Of a stretch of DNA of 64,000 nt, positions 34,825 to 44,100 are shown in pieces. The DNA lies in the IMG/VR virus record IMGVR_UViG_3300025146_000011, positions 62,001 through 126,000 of that record; one strand, 5' to 3'. Below the pieces are notes generated by a model. The model was not told the origin of the DNA, did no database searches, and was given only the letters and a program-made list of their open reading frames with translations. Within the stretch, counting starts at the first letter, position 1. The number at the start of each line of letters is the position of its first letter. The position numbers and the translations under genes were made by a program. The DNA comes from a virus.

Positions 34825-37461
34825 TTAAGCTGACACTATGTTTATAGTAATTGGTGTTGTAAATTTAGCCTCCGCTGAGGCTGGAGGCACACCTGTCCAA
34901 TTCTCGTTCTCAGTCCAATCTACGGGATATTTAGATATAATTAACATATTAACAATTGAAGGTAGAGTAGATGTAGTAATCATCAAACCTAAGGACATAG
35001 ACTGTCCTACGTTTAATGTCCTACTCATGCTACCGCTAATATTTGGAACTACTCCACTAACAATTACTGGATCTATACCATCTATAAACTGATTAAGACC
35101 TAAGTCGTCTACTAATATTATAGAACTTACATTAGTTAGCCCTGTAATTTTAAATGTATACGTATCTGGAGCGTTACCCGCATTTATAATACGTAAGAAC
35201 TTAGTTATAGAAGGAGTTGTGGTTTCATATACAAGAGATGTACTAGGTATAACCTGAGCACCTCCCCATATATTTCCAAGAGATCCTTCTTGTTCTTCGC
35301 TTGAGATATTCCCTTCTCTTGCAACAAGCATATATGCAAATACCTTAGGCGTAATAGAAGTGTCGTTTACGTGTCTACGCATCCTAACGCGTATTCGTAG
35401 ATTATCTATTGCTCTATCATAGTTAACTCTTATCTTAGCTGTTGGATCTAGCGAAGCATTAAGTACTAGTCTATTGGCTAGGTGTATATATCCTAGCTCT
35501 CCAACTTCTCTATCATATTCTGGTAGTGTAACATCTGATACTGCTATATAATCTGTTTCGTTATATACAAACGGTATCTCTACATCTGATTTCTTAGTAG
35601 TATCTTGTGTAATCTTTTGTATTGTTGTATCTATGCCATCGATGATTACTGGTAAATTAGCGTTATCTACCATAACTTGTACGGGTACATAATCACCGCT
35701 ATCTACCTTACCATTAGGGTTGTATCCAGAAGATATTAATCCATGATTAACATATGGTTCTCTCTTAAGCTGTAAGATTTGATTACGATCTGTTCCGCCT
35801 GTAATTACCTCAGTTGTATGTTTTATCTTATCTATCTCTGTACCAAATACTAGGTCAGCAAATCTAGATACATCATCTGGTATATATTGAATAACATATT
35901 CTTGGTCTGCTACTATGTTGGCTGATGTAATAGTAGTTCGATCATATGCATCTATATTTATAGTATTACCAGAGGTGTCCCACACTTGCATAACCGTCTT
36001 AATAAATAAGCGAGGCAGTAATTTACCAGGAGCAATACCTGTTTGCTGTTCGTAGATAAATGCCTTATTAATGGGAGCAATTGGATAGAACGGATTACCA
36101 TCATCAAAGGTAATATCGTACTCTATAGTTGCCTTGGGAAAACCATTGTTGTCTAGAGGTATATCTTCCTTAGTAAATAAAGCACCCTGTATTACATTAC
36201 GTATCGTTTCATAGGGTCTAGAGACTATAACGCTATCACTAGCATATACTCTATGCCATACTCTTAGATCGTGTATGCCATATACGTAAACATATTGTAT
36301 ATATGGCACTACTTGACTAGTGGTTGGCTTAATAGCCTCTAAGGCCAAGTCAAATGTGTCTTCTATTGTTTTACCAAGTTGTAATTTAGGCGTACCAACG
36401 ATAGGGTGTTCACCTATTATCTGTCTCCATAGTGTTGTCTGACGCTTTTGATCGTCAGTAATCAAGAAGACATCTTTTCTAAAGTGAGGTTGATGTAGGA
36501 TTATATTGAGATATTGTACTCCATCTACTGATGGAAAATTAAAAGTAGTAGTTTGATTAATATATTCTTGACCTATATAAACATATTTAATTAGTTGTCC
36601 TGCTGCATCTAATGCAGCTATCCCCATAATACGCACAGGATACTCTGTAAATGGAGCTATTTGAATAGTATTAAGTATCTGCATGTTTTTAAACTCTATT
36701 TGTAGTACGGCTACCGCACCACGGTCAATAGTTACATCATTATTATTAAATTGTGGGTAATTATATTTCTCTGTTAGATTAACATACAAGCTTATAGGTT
36801 CTTCAGTTACGGCAACTTCTCCCCAGAAATTATCTGTTGAATTATCTATGGCATTCTTAGGTTCACGTAACGATTGAAATACTTTAGATACATAGCCGTA
36901 CTGATCTATAACCTTGACATTAGCTATGTTGATTTCATCTACTGGAGCATGTATTCTATCAAATTCATTAACTACTTGTAGGGTTACTATTTGTTCATCA
37001 ACATTAACAGTCCCCTTACGATCAGTTGTATTATACCAAATATCACTATCTTCTACTTTGGTATTGTCTGCAAATGTTTCATGAAATGCTAATGAGTATC
37101 CTTCTCTAGCTGCCCATTGTCTGAAATATCCTTCTTCGACTAGGTTCTCTAAGCGAGTAAGATCACGCTCCAGATTAAGGAGCGTATCACTACCTAAACG
37201 CTCAAGAGTAGTAATTTTGCCTCGTAAAAAGTTAGATGACGCAAATAGAGATTTAATATCCACAGCAGTTGTTGACATTAAACCATTCATTGCTTCTGAA
37301 GATAGGCGTGTTATCTCGGTAGAAGATATTTTCGTTATGGTGATCGTGGGATTCTCTGATTGAAGAGGGATTGAAATAGCTGTATCTAACGAGAATGCTA
37401 AATCTATCTCGTTAGCTTGGAATTTAGGTATGATAGTTTTGTATTGATCTAATATGGACAT
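34825..37461 (-). CDS. Large tail/baseplate protein, discoidin-like plus beta domains
   Basis: An 878-aa protein. A helical N-terminus (about 1-140, with EITRLSSEAMNGLMS) leads to a discoidin-like region near 195-345 (AIDNSTDNFWGEVAV, ILNTIQIAPFTEYPVRIMGI, YLNIILHQPHF). Further beta domains follow, then ITPKVFAYMLVAREG at about 705-720. The last 150 residues look like an Ig-like domain (TYTFKITGLTNVSSIILVDD, NVGQSMSLGLMITTS). It is probably a peripheral baseplate or host-contact protein. Confidence 0.58.
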   Translation of the reverse strand: MSILDQYKTIIPKFQANEIDLAFSLDTAISIPLQSENPTITITKISSTEITRLSSEAMNGLMSTTAVDIKSLFASSNFLRGKITTLERLGSDTLLNLERDLTRLENLVEEGYFRQWAAREGYSLAFHETFADNTKVEDSDIWYNTTDRKGTVNVDEQIVTLQVVNEFDRIHAPVDEINIANVKVIDQYGYVSKVFQSLREPKNAIDNSTDNFWGEVAVTEEPISLYVNLTEKYNYPQFNNNDVTIDRGAVAVLQIEFKNMQILNTIQIAPFTEYPVRIMGIAALDAAGQLIKYVYIGQEYINQTTTFNFPSVDGVQYLNIILHQPHFRKDVFLITDDQKRQTTLWRQIIGEHPIVGTPKLQLGKTIEDTFDLALEAIKPTTSQVVPYIQYVYVYGIHDLRVWHRVYASDSVIVSRPYETIRNVIQGALFTKEDIPLDNNGFPKATIEYDITFDDGNPFYPIAPINKAFIYEQQTGIAPGKLLPRLFIKTVMQVWDTSGNTINIDAYDRTTITSANIVADQEYVIQYIPDDVSRFADLVFGTEIDKIKHTTEVITGGTDRNQILQLKREPYVNHGLISSGYNPNGKVDSGDYVPVQVMVDNANLPVIIDGIDTTIQKITQDTTKKSDVEIPFVYNETDYIAVSDVTLPEYDREVGELGYIHLANRLVLNASLDPTAKIRVNYDRAIDNLRIRVRMRRHVNDTSITPKVFAYMLVAREGNISSEEQEGSLGNIWGGAQVIPSTSLVYETTTPSITKFLRIINAGNAPDTYTFKITGLTNVSSIILVDDLGLNQFIDGIDPVIVSGVVPNISGSMSRTLNVGQSMSLGLMITTSTLPSIVNMLIISKYPVDWTENENWTGVPPASAEAKFTTPITINIVSA

Positions 37462-37482
37462 ATCTTTATCTAGTATAGCATA

Positions 37483-39162
37483 TTAAAATGCCGATTTCAA
37501 TTCGGGTTCTAGGAGAGTACCTGACGTTTTAGTTAGTAAGGGATATGTTCCAGCTGCTTTCCACTTATTGGCAATAGACAATATATAGTCTCTTGAGAAA
37601 TTCTGTGTATTAACATCTACAACAAAAGAACCGTGCATAGGAAATGGATCCCCATCAAAGAAGTGTATATCCCAATACATGCGTGCATCTTTAGGCAGCT
37701 GTACTCGTTCATTTATTCCACCACCACGAGACCTAGTATCTATCACAATAGGGTCTTGTATTTGGTATTGCAATCTAACTTGGGCAATCTCAACATCCTT
37801 ATTGTAATCAGCCCATAGTACATTAGTTATATTACCTACTTGGTGCCACATCATCTTACGTGTTGCGTCATAATACAGATGGATAGTGTTGTTAATTAAC
37901 TTCCATGTAGGTTCTTGGATACCACCTGCTTGGGAGGTGGATGGTTGTTCTAATTGTTTTAACCATAAGTCTGTAAATGTATGTTGTGAATTAAGATTAA
38001 CATCTAGGTGTATAAATTGTCCTGACATGTCTATGTACCCACGATAATCTAAATAGTCTTCCAGGTATGAATACGTAACCTTAATATGATCTTCTGGACT
38101 TAGAAATATTCTAGATAATTCTATAACACCATTAGCTCCGTCTATATCTTTAATCTTAATCTCGGGAACGACAACACCATTACGAGTTACTGTAATAGGG
38201 AAGTCTGGATCAATCAATATGTTAAGGTGTGCTACTTGTATTTTATGTTCTGTAATAACAGAAGATTCTTCTTCTATGGATTTCATAATGGGCACGTAAG
38301 CATTAAAGTTTTGTTTGTAATAATCTGTATTCCAAAAGCTACCATCACTTAGTTGTCCCCTACGTATGCGTACATACCATGTATTAAATGGATCTCTGGT
38401 AATAGGAGATAGGGTAAATATCTGAGGGCCATTAATAACCTTAGCTGCGTATGTTTTAGTCGTATCAAATACTTGTACAGCAAATCCATGTCCGACACGT
38501 ATTAATTGTACTGCATTCTCATCAGCATACTTAGCTATAAAGAAAGATGGCCTAACATTAAGTAATTCTTCATATCCAAACTTAGGCTTGTTCTTAATAC
38601 TATCCCATGGATTATAACGCACCTTAAATCTGGTACCTTCACTACCTGTAAAGTTTGTATAAACAACTGGTTGCATTAAATTAGGTGCCTCAGGGATAGA
38701 TACTAATGGTTCTAAGGTGAATTTGTATAAGTATCCAGGTGGTAATGGATCCCCACCCTCCATCACAACAGATGCGGGATGTTGCTTAAAAAAATCTTCT
38801 TCACTATTAACCTGAACTAGTTGTCTGGTTTTATATTTATAATAAAGAGGTAATCCACTTTGATGAAATATATTTGTAACTAGTATGTTTTCTGATTTGA
38901 ATATTACTTCTCCACCTAATGGTGTAGATAATATGCCATCTATCACTTCAAGATTGATGTTTTCATATCCATAGTTATTTTTCTCATCAGCACGTAATAG
39001 ATCAAGTACTTCTACTGAGGATGGAAGAATAGGAGGAATAGATATGTAAGCTAAATTAACTGCATTGATAGGAGAAATATTACCAAACTTAGCACGCACA
39101 CCTAGTGTGCGTGCGCCATAAACATCTAGGCCGTATCTTGCGATATCATAGGAGTTTCCCAT
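37483..39162 (-). CDS. Baseplate/tail structural protein, 559 aa
   Basis: No family recognised. It is beta-rich with a Tyr/Gly N-terminus (YDIARYGLDVYGARTLGVRA), several long strands, and a FNTWYVRIRRGQLSDGSFW segment. ITVTRNGVVVPEIKIKDIDG followed by EDHIKVTYSYLEDYLDYRG resembles the hairpin unit VxxNGxxx found in the 41109 protein. Position between the discoidin-like genes and small fibre genes supports a baseplate role. Confidence 0.55.
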   Translation of the reverse strand: MGNSYDIARYGLDVYGARTLGVRAKFGNISPINAVNLAYISIPPILPSSVEVLDLLRADEKNNYGYENINLEVIDGILSTPLGGEVIFKSENILVTNIFHQSGLPLYYKYKTRQLVQVNSEEDFFKQHPASVVMEGGDPLPPGYLYKFTLEPLVSIPEAPNLMQPVVYTNFTGSEGTRFKVRYNPWDSIKNKPKFGYEELLNVRPSFFIAKYADENAVQLIRVGHGFAVQVFDTTKTYAAKVINGPQIFTLSPITRDPFNTWYVRIRRGQLSDGSFWNTDYYKQNFNAYVPIMKSIEEESSVITEHKIQVAHLNILIDPDFPITVTRNGVVVPEIKIKDIDGANGVIELSRIFLSPEDHIKVTYSYLEDYLDYRGYIDMSGQFIHLDVNLNSQHTFTDLWLKQLEQPSTSQAGGIQEPTWKLINNTIHLYYDATRKMMWHQVGNITNVLWADYNKDVEIAQVRLQYQIQDPIVIDTRSRGGGINERVQLPKDARMYWDIHFFDGDPFPMHGSFVVDVNTQNFSRDYILSIANKWKAAGTYPLLTKTSGTLLEPELKSAF

Positions 39163-39171
39163 ATTTTAATA

Positions 39172-40050
39172 TTAACCTAATGCGAGGTAATAGTAGGTAT
39201 TGCTAAAGTTATTGAGAATCTGAGGGTATTGAAAGGTTGTAAAATCAGAAAGCGTAAACCCATTGGTAGTTAGAGTTAGATCACTGGACGTGCTATGTGT
39301 AGTGCCTTCAATAGCAAACCCTGATGGTGAATCTGTTATAAATACCATATCATGACTTCTAGATCCTGCATTATTAAAAATTGCAACTAATTTAGGTGTA
39401 AATGATAAACTAATAGTTCTAGGGTATACGTTATTTCCTGCATATGAACCAGATGTAAATTTAAGAGCATCAGGCGCAGGTATTAAACCTACAACATCTG
39501 CCATGATTTCAGACAAATGCTTGCCATCTAATTTATCTACGTCAGCACCAGAGTTGTTGGTGGTGTGTCCACTTATTAAACTCATCACAACATTACCACT
39601 CGCAAGTACTACATCACCATTGGCTCGTAATCCATTGCCGCCTGTAGATATTGCTGTAACACCAGGATTTACAGTAGCTGTAGAGTTGATAGTAACTATA
39701 CCAGTACCAGCAGTTGGGTTAATTGTAATATTGGTACCAGCTACGATTTGTGTTACGCCTGTGCCACCTGGCCCAGGACCACCAACTGGGATTCTACTAA
39801 GTAGATCATTGTAAAGTCTACATAATTCTTCTTCTAACTTATCTATTCGCTTCTTTACTGTGCGTGGACTAATTTGTTCTACACATACCGCAGTAGGGTT
39901 CTGATCCATAGGACGAACGCCTAATGTCTTTTGTATCTTAAGAAGAGCATCCTCTAGGTGATTAACATGATCTGCCATCACCTTGTCGATATCATCTTGA
40001 CGCGCTATAAAGCCAGGATCTATATTATCAGGATAATTAGAAGTTGACAT
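39172..40050 (-). CDS. Short tail-fibre-like protein
   Basis: A 292-aa protein. The N-terminus (DIDKVMADHVNHLEDALLKI ... LGVRP) is a short helical attachment or trimerisation segment found in many phage fibre proteins. A coiled region (KKRIDKLEEELCRLYNDLL), a Gly/Pro linker, a repetitive shaft (GTNITINPTAGTGIVTINST) and a beta-rich tip (SLSFTPKLVAIFNNAG, NTYYYLALG) follow. It probably forms a small receptor-binding fibre on the baseplate. Confidence 0.7.
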   Translation of the reverse strand: MSTSNYPDNIDPGFIARQDDIDKVMADHVNHLEDALLKIQKTLGVRPMDQNPTAVCVEQISPRTVKKRIDKLEEELCRLYNDLLSRIPVGGPGPGGTGVTQIVAGTNITINPTAGTGIVTINSTATVNPGVTAISTGGNGLRANGDVVLASGNVVMSLISGHTTNNSGADVDKLDGKHLSEIMADVVGLIPAPDALKFTSGSYAGNNVYPRTISLSFTPKLVAIFNNAGSRSHDMVFITDSPSGFAIEGTTHSTSSDLTLTTNGFTLSDFTTFQYPQILNNFSNTYYYLALG

Positions 40051-40051
40051 A

Positions 40052-40282
40052 TTAAGCTCCTATACGATATGTTCCATTAGAAATAATTAATGTTTTATCT
40101 CTGTAAGCATTCATAACCCTAAACATATCACTATCTGTAACAGGTATGATATTGTTGTCTGGTATATTAAATTGTTCTATATATAGTTCTACTTCTATAC
40201 GAGTCATAGGATCTGGCATGCGCCTAGGTGATAGTCCCCATACTGTATTACCACTACATATAATATAAATTGGAATACTCAT
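40052..40282 (-). CDS. Small protein in tail operon, 76 aa
   Basis: No family recognised. A short alpha-beta protein (PIYIICSGNTVWGLSPRRMP, IEVELYIEQFNIP, TLIISNGTYRIGA). It could be a fibre chaperone or connector, since small proteins at this position often assist fibre folding; nothing in the sequence proves that. Confidence 0.5.
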   Translation of the reverse strand: MSIPIYIICSGNTVWGLSPRRMPDPMTRIEVELYIEQFNIPDNNIIPVTDSDMFRVMNAYRDKTLIISNGTYRIGA

Positions 40283-40293
40283 GTAATATCTCC

Positions 40294-40830
40294 TTAACCA
40301 AATGCTACTACTACCGCATCAACACCATCATTTGCACAAGTACCAGCTTGTTCATACTTTACCGTAACATCACTACCAGACCAACTTATAGTTTGTACCG
40401 ACCTTGTAGCACAAGGATCGGCACCACGTAAGGCTATATAAGCATGTGTAATTGTAAAACCAAAACTATATGTTACCTGCAATTCATGTACTCCCCCAAC
40501 TAATGGAGCACCATTCATAGGTGGTGATTGCACATCCATGTGGGATACTTGTTTGATGAGCTCTGCTTTAAGTTCAGCCCATGTTTTACAAACATCAGAT
40601 TCATCTTTTAGTTTGTTGGAGCACTCAGCTAAATCAGCATTAAAAGCATACTTTGCTACAACCCTATCATTGCGCCTCTCACCTGTATCGTTCATATCAA
40701 TAGGTGCTAAAGCATTGGCACGTGTATCATCTACAGCACCGCGTATATCATTCATATGACGACCACGTATGATGGTCTCATCATTAACGACTGGATTGGG
40801 TGATGGGTGATTCCATGGAGGTAACGGCAT
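40294..40830 (-). CDS. Tail-fibre-like protein, 178 aa
   Basis: The N-terminus (NPVVNDETIIRGRHMNDIRGAV, short form around residues 12-33) is a small attachment segment like that in fibre proteins. A helical middle is followed by a beta-rich C-terminal domain (HELQVTYSFGFTITHAYIAL, VTVKYEQAG) with four Cys residues in the second half that could pair or bind metal. It has a good Shine-Dalgarno (AAGGAGA) and is the first gene after the HTH gene gap. Confidence 0.6.
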   Translation of the reverse strand: MPLPPWNHPSPNPVVNDETIIRGRHMNDIRGAVDDTRANALAPIDMNDTGERRNDRVVAKYAFNADLAECSNKLKDESDVCKTWAELKAELIKQVSHMDVQSPPMNGAPLVGGVHELQVTYSFGFTITHAYIALRGADPCATRSVQTISWSGSDVTVKYEQAGTCANDGVDAVVVAFG

Positions 40831-40860
40831 AACTATGTCTCCTTAATTCTATGTATAATA

Positions 40861-40872
40861 ATAGCTAGCTAT
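40861..40872. promoter_or_regulatory. 12-bp perfect palindrome in the longest late-operon gap
   Basis: atagctagctat is a perfect palindrome in the 79-base gap between the HTH gene (ends 40910) and the fibre gene starting at 40830. It could be the operator of the adjacent HTH protein. No convincing promoter with correct spacing lies beside it. Confidence 0.4.
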
Positions 40873-40909
40873 AGTCCGAATTACTTAGCTTGGATTATAG
40901 AACTCACTC

Positions 40910-41116
40910 TCAAGACTTAAATATGCATTCATCTATTTCTCTACGTGCTGTTGATTTATCTCTACGAGTAATATTATATCTTCTAAGTAAACGCAGTATA
41001 GTAGACTTATCAACTAAATATTTCAATGCTAACTTTGTTGATGCCATGCCAGAATTATATTCTATTATTATTGATTTAATTTGTTCTGCTGTTAGCTTAC
41101 ATGAGTGTTTATTCAT
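40910..41116 (-). CDS. Lone helix-turn-helix protein, 68 aa
   Basis: The sequence KLTAEQIKSIIIEYNSGMAS ... LVDKSTILRLLRRYNI matches the helix-turn-helix of resolvases and homing-endonuclease DNA-binding tails (usual form: G-x-s-x-x-x-L-A-x-x-y-x-V-x-x-s-T-I). Nothing else is attached. Its start overlaps the end of the 41109-45230 gene by 8 bases. It may regulate the tail operon, or be the remnant of a lost mobile endonuclease; either way it is the only predicted DNA-binding protein among the structural genes. Confidence 0.65.
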   Translation of the reverse strand: MNKHSCKLTAEQIKSIIIEYNSGMASTKLALKYLVDKSTILRLLRRYNITRRDKSTARREIDECIFKS

Positions 41117-44100
41117 ATTTCAGGTACCGACCTCCTGCTGTATCTATAGCGCTGTCTGGGGCGTATACAGGCAATGACAGAAATGTCATAGAGGGTTCAT
41201 ATATCTCTATAGCTAAACCACAATTAAAGGTATAACCTACGGTGAAGTCTGGGTTATATGTTGTTACATTAACTTCTATTGGCATAATACCATAGGTGTT
41301 CTCGTATATATCCATATACCAATAAGCCCTACCATATTCATCTGTGGCCGTATCATTAACTTCATCTATTGTAATAAGTTGTCTATCTGGATCAATAGGA
41401 TTACCAACCTCTGGACTATCCACGGCAGGTACATATTGCCTAACAAACACCCAATCACTAATGTTCAATTTATAATTAAACTTAATAGATGATGTGTTTG
41501 CTTCAATATAATCCTTATTTAATCTTTGAAGCTGTCCGTTAACATATACCATAAGCAACCCCTTACCAGGAACAAATGGAGTTACATTAACTATTTGTTG
41601 ATTTGCCGCATAGATATAAGTACTGTCATATATCGTATCAGAAACTATATGTGTTTCTATTGTATCATCTTCATTAAGTTCGTAATTAAACATAACAGTT
41701 GTGTTATCAACTTCTACATAGTCGGCATTTAAACGCTGCAGTTGTCCGTTAACATACACCATTAATTTCCATGTATCTAATTCAAATGTATTAGATAGGA
41801 ATATTTCTGTCTGTCCACCCACTACTGTGTGTTTCTCACGCTTAACATCATCAAGGCGTATTCTTGTATAGATCCAATCTCCTGCATTTAATAGATTAGT
41901 AAATTCTATAGTGTTAATATCTAATTCAGTATAATCTCTATTAATGATTTGTAGTTGGCCATTAACCCATACAAATAATGTATCAGTACCCAATTCATAT
42001 GGGTGAAAGAGTTTAAGTTTCTTATTGGTTGGATCACTAAGTAAATTATCTGATACTACTTTAATTGGGCTGGGTGATGTAACTGGGGTAGGTAGTCCAA
42101 CTATAGTTTCTAATACTCTACTTCTCGTGCGTCTAAAGTTAACTACCGCATTAGGTATTGGTGTCCCATTAACATCAAGTAGTTCTACTGTAACTATCGC
42201 AACTTGCCTTACGTTTGTTCTAAATGAATTAGGACTAACCCTACAGGTTAATTTAGTTGGTATAGCATCTTCGTCTGTAAGATAAACAAATCCATTAGTG
42301 TGTGGATTAAACAGAGGGTTTAGTGCTAGATTAGTATTGTGTAATCCATCCGATGTTTCATGAGTAACTTCAATCCTTGAATAGGACTGACTTAAATTAA
42401 CTAAGCCTGATTCATAATTTACAATATAACTATCCCTTAATCGATAGTTAGCCGTAAAACAAGCTGATGTCGGTATACATTCATAGCTATCTAAGGTAAT
42501 TATATTATCTATTGCCGATGTATTTACACCATCCAGTGTAAGAGCTTCTATATCGGTGAACGATAAATACAATTGATTATCTCTGCCATTGCCACATATC
42601 TCTTCTGTAAACCATAGTGTTGGATTATAGTTCTCATCACAAAAATTAACTTGACGTAGAGGTGTTTTAATGGTATTGCCGCTTGTGTCTATATCTACTA
42701 ATGATACCAATACTGGAAAGTTATCCTGTAAGTCCTTGGTAGAGATAGTAAAACTATCTATGTTTTCAAACGTGAGGGTATTGGGTTCTGCAAACATATA
42801 AGACTTCTGATCATTGATGTAGTACCACCCACGATTAAGCATTACCCACCATTTAGCTAGGTAGTCTGTGTAATCTACGTGATAAGCAATATCTTTAACT
42901 ATGTCTGTGGGGAATTCGTCTAGATGTCTTTTTTTGAGTAGTTGATCGACACTAACTAATAAATCATCAAAGTCACCTACACCACTATGAAAATCCCTCT
43001 TACGACCTATATCTAAATACTTAAAGATATTAATAGGACCTACTGGTGGAGACGGAGGTATTACAACACTTGTATCAGCGAGTTCTAAACCTAGTGCGCC
43101 GTCATTATCCACTACCACTTCCCAAAAAGAACCATCGGGACTAATAAGAAAGTCGCCTATGGATTCTGGCAATACAACTATATCCTCAACGGTTGCTGTA
43201 AACAACAATGGTATAAGTAGATTATCTATTGGAAAGCTGGATAAATCAGGATCTATTGCATTTGGAGTAAAACCTATTGTTTGTACTCGCTCTTTAAGTG
43301 AACCCCAGTAGCTCTTATCCCATATAACCTGTCCCCATATTAATGGGGAAGCCTGTGTTAGTTCATGAGCAAAGCCCCTAAGCTCACGAGTAGTAGTCCC
43401 ATCTGCATTTAATAGTGTTGACTTATAGTAATCTTGATCTGAGAAATCATGTACTGTTATATCTTCACAACTAATATAGCGTATTTCTCTATCTCGTAGT
43501 TGTAGGTTATCTGTAAGGGTAATACTGGTTGGGCATGTTGGTGTAATAGAACATTCATTAGCTGAAGTAGAGGTTGTAGTAACTTCTATTGGATCCCATA
43601 GATGTACTGTTACGGCTACATTAGTAGCGTCTACTCGTCCCAGATTAAGAAGGCTTATGGTTGTTTTTGCTATATGATCTAGACGTAATTCATTTGGATT
43701 AAACGCGAGTTTATGTTCGAGATCTAATTGAGGATACGTAGTATTTACATAAATATCTGCACGAGTAGATATTATAGGCTTAGTTAATAAAGCAATATTA
43801 CAATGCCGCTCATCTAAATCTACCATTAATCTATCATTGGCAGATATATATGTGCAAGATATTATTTGATCTTCATCTAAATCGTTATTTAATTCAAATG
43901 TGTTATATCCTAATTCAACAGTATTTACCTCAATACCATCTACAAAGACACGAAGTGTTCCCTGTATGTAATTGTTATTAGTTCTAAATATGTTTTGTGT
44001 TGGTAGTATTCTAATAGGCACATCAACTGGCGTAATATAAGCTATGTTTATCATCTTATTCATAGAGATAGGTATATAGCTAGTATGAAGTGGTGTTTCT

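Noticed and set aside
40890-41177. 95-codon plus-strand frame over the helix-turn-helix gene
   Set aside because: The minus-strand frame has a recognisable DNA-binding motif and coupled start; the plus frame has neither.
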